Source: an uncultured Oscillochloris sp. (GTDB lineage Bacteria; Chloroflexota; Chloroflexia; Chloroflexales; Chloroflexaceae). From it: a stretch of DNA of 5,670 nt. The notes under the pieces were generated by a model. It was not told the origin of the DNA. It made no database searches and saw nothing but the letters and a program-made list of their open reading frames with translations. This document shows positions 4,182 through 5,670 of the stretch, in pieces. The stretch lies in assembly GCA_903877945.1 (NCBI GenBank), contig CAIRFY010000361.1, positions 1 through 5,670 of the forward strand, in the 5' to 3' direction. The translations under genes were made by a program, and so were the position numbers. Position 1 is the stretch's first letter. Each line of letters starts with the position of its first letter.

Positions 4182-5670
4182 ATGAGTATCAATCGGGTCT
4201 CTCATGTGTTGACGGGCGTCCTGTTGGTGTGGTTGCTTGCGGTATTGAGCAGCGCCTTGGCTCCAGCCAACGTGGCCTATGCAGCTTGGTCGTCCGCTCA
4301 TGACACTCCGGGTGCGCCCCTCGCATCCACCAGCATCTCAGGTTCGCTCACCGGCAACACGACCTGGACTCTGGCGGGTAGCCCTTATCTGGTGACGGGC
4401 GATGTGACGGTGCCGAACGGGGTGACGCTCACGATTGATCCAGGTGTGCAGGTGATCTTCAACCAGTACACCGCCCTGTGGGTAGATGGCCAACTCAACG
4501 CCAGCGGCACAGCGGGCGCACCCGTCGTCTTCACCGGCAGCAGCCAGACCGCTGGTTGGTGGCGGGGCGTCCAGGTGCAGACTGCGGGCGCGGCGATCCT
4601 GGGCTATGCTGAGGTGGCCTATAGCGGGTACTCTGAATTCGTGGGCCTGCTCAAGAGTGGCAGCGGTGCGCTGAGCGTGAGCAACAGCACCTTCCATGAC
4701 ATGGCGGGCGACGGCATGCGTGTTGCCGGAAATACGGGCACCGTCAGTCTCACCAGTGTCACGCTCAACAATAACAGCGGCGCGGGTCTGCGGCTCAGCA
4801 ACGCGGGCCCGGTGACGGGCCAGGGCTGCATCTTCCGCGATAACGGGCAGTACGGCATCCTCCAAGACATCGGCGATAGCTTCGCCTACACCGGCAACAG
4901 CTTCAGCGGCAATGGGTGGGCCGGGGTGGGGATCAACGGCGGCACGCGCTCAACGAATATGCTGCTGAGCCCGGCGGGCAATCCCTATTTGGTGATGGGC
5001 GATGTGACCGTGGCGAGCGGGGCGACACTCACGATTGAGCCAGGTGTGCAGGTATTCTTCAACCAATACAGAGCCCTATGGGTGGACGGAGGGCTGAGCG
5101 CCGTCGGCACGGCCACCGTGCCGATCACCTTCACCGGCAGCAGCCAGACCGCTGGCTGGTGGCGCGGCATCCAGGTGCAGAATGCGGGCGCGGCGACCCT
5201 GGACTATGCTGAGGTGGCCTACAGCGGGTACTCCGAGAGCGTGGGCCTGCTCAAGAGCGGCAGCGGCGCGCTGAGCGTGAGCAACAGCACCTTCCGCAAC
5301 GTCACTGGCGATGGCATCCGCATCGCCGCAGGCTATAGCAGCCTCTCTCTGGTCGGCAACACCTTTACCGGCAATAACTACGGGGTGCGGGTGGGCGTGA
5401 ACGCCTCGTTTAACGACGACCGGGCGACCTTCACCGGCAACGCGGTTGATGTTTTTCTGGACGGTGGCACGATCACCCAAACCGTGATCTGGAACCTGAA
5501 CTCGGCTTACGCCCTCTATGTCAGTGACAATGTGACGGTGGGAGCAGCCGGGCGGCTGGACATCCTGCCTGGCACGGTGGTGAAATTTGAACAGTACCGG
5601 CTTCTGAGTGTGGATGGACAATTGAACGCCAGCGGCACGGTGACGGAGACGATCAGCTTCACCGATTGGC
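4182..5670 (+). CDS. Secreted right-handed beta-helix repeat protein (5' part, runs off the window)
   Basis: The first 496 residues are present and the frame is open at the window edge. A Sec signal peptide is clear: Arg5, a hydrophobic core (about 9-27), then cleavage after Ala34 in VAYA-AWSS. The mature protein is built of repeated modules. Each starts with a strand-turn pattern like GDVTV..G.TLTI.PGVQV.FNQY (about 73-96, 273-296, and a diverged copy at about 449-472 with LPGTVVKFEQY). Each continues with L.VDG.L.A.GT.....I.FTG, as in solvent-exposed parallel beta-helices. Short turns such as NSTF, NNNSGAGLRL and GNTFTGNNYGV are typical PbH1-like rungs. Gly, Ser, Thr and Asn are abundant; Cys216 is the only cysteine. 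Modules 1 and 2 are 200 residues apart and about 78% identical over 117 residues. Role is unknown: adhesin, sheath or S-layer-associated protein, or polysaccharide-binding protein all fit. No catalytic residues can be named. The gene diverges from the small gene across the repeat block. Confidence 0.9.
   Translation, partial: MSINRVSHVLTGVLLVWLLAVLSSALAPANVAYAAWSSAHDTPGAPLASTSISGSLTGNTTWTLAGSPYLVTGDVTVPNGVTLTIDPGVQVIFNQYTALWVDGQLNASGTAGAPVVFTGSSQTAGWWRGVQVQTAGAAILGYAEVAYSGYSEFVGLLKSGSGALSVSNSTFHDMAGDGMRVAGNTGTVSLTSVTLNNNSGAGLRLSNAGPVTGQGCIFRDNGQYGILQDIGDSFAYTGNSFSGNGWAGVGINGGTRSTNMLLSPAGNPYLVMGDVTVASGATLTIEPGVQVFFNQYRALWVDGGLSAVGTATVPITFTGSSQTAGWWRGIQVQNAGAATLDYAEVAYSGYSESVGLLKSGSGALSVSNSTFRNVTGDGIRIAAGYSSLSLVGNTFTGNNYGVRVGVNASFNDDRATFTGNAVDVFLDGGTITQTVIWNLNSAYALYVSDNVTVGAAGRLDILPGTVVKFEQYRLLSVDGQLNASGTVTETISFTDW
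4377..5327 (+). repeat. 600-nt direct repeat within the beta-helix gene (two copies of the module head)
   Basis: Bases 4377-4727 recur at 4977-5327 with an offset of exactly 600 nt. Identical runs reach 27-28 nt, for example 4673-4700 with 5273-5300. Identity falls off in the second part of module 1 (after about 4730), where module 2 is shorter, so the third module head begins only 528 nt later. The high DNA identity, including synonymous sites, indicates recent duplication or gene conversion between modules. Confidence 0.9.

Noticed and set aside
3920..4192. 90-codon minus-strand frame in the leader of the beta-helix gene
   Set aside because: Its ATG at 4192-4190 lies inside the start of the beta-helix gene, no ribosome binding site was identified, and the translation shows no recognisable domain.
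4338..4865. Long minus-strand frames opposite the beta-helix gene (also 5076-5621) with similar translations
   Set aside because: They resemble each other only because the sense strand carries the 600-nt duplication. They are antisense to a gene with a clear signal peptide and repeat pattern.

Overview
The window looks like a chromosomal segment of a Gram-variable, GC-rich bacterium. The filamentous Chloroflexota (a Chloroflexus, Roseiflexus or Oscillochloris relative) are the best guess. This rests on the style of the secreted beta-helix protein and on the many short palindromic repeats between genes. It is an inference, because no marker gene is present.

Layout. Bases 4-131 hold an imperfect palindromic repeat ending in a run of 8-bp units. 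Bases 145-2946, minus strand, encode a complete P-type ATPase of the P2A (calcium pump) kind, with every catalytic motif in place. Bases 2977-3093 hold a second palindromic repeat of the same family, directly upstream of the ATPase start, so the pump gene has a related palindrome at each end. Bases 3094-3245 are non-coding and carry a GC-rich hairpin. Bases 3246-3596, minus strand, encode a 116-residue protein of unknown function with a strong ribosome binding site and a recognisable promoter. Bases 3645-3871 hold a second, unrelated palindromic element that looks like a small non-autonomous mobile element, with its right end amplified as three exact 47-bp tandem copies. Another small hairpin lies at 3890-3917, followed by about 250 bases with no convincing gene. 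From 4182 to the window end, plus strand, runs the 5' part of a gene for a secreted repeat protein. It has a signal peptide and then repeated modules of predicted right-handed beta-helix; the first two modules are exactly 600 nt apart.

How the parts relate. The ATPase and the small gene share a strand but are separated by about 300 bases of repeats, so they are probably transcribed separately. The beta-helix gene diverges from the small gene, and the repeat-rich spacer at 3597-4181 serves as the shared upstream region. The genes do not form an evident pathway. The common theme is a pump gene, an orphan small gene and a surface-protein gene separated by dense palindromic repeats. I do not see a clearly new multi-gene system. 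The most distinctive signals are the paired palindromes around the ATPase, the mobile-element-like palindrome with its 47-bp tandem array at a promoter, and the recently duplicated modules in the secreted protein.
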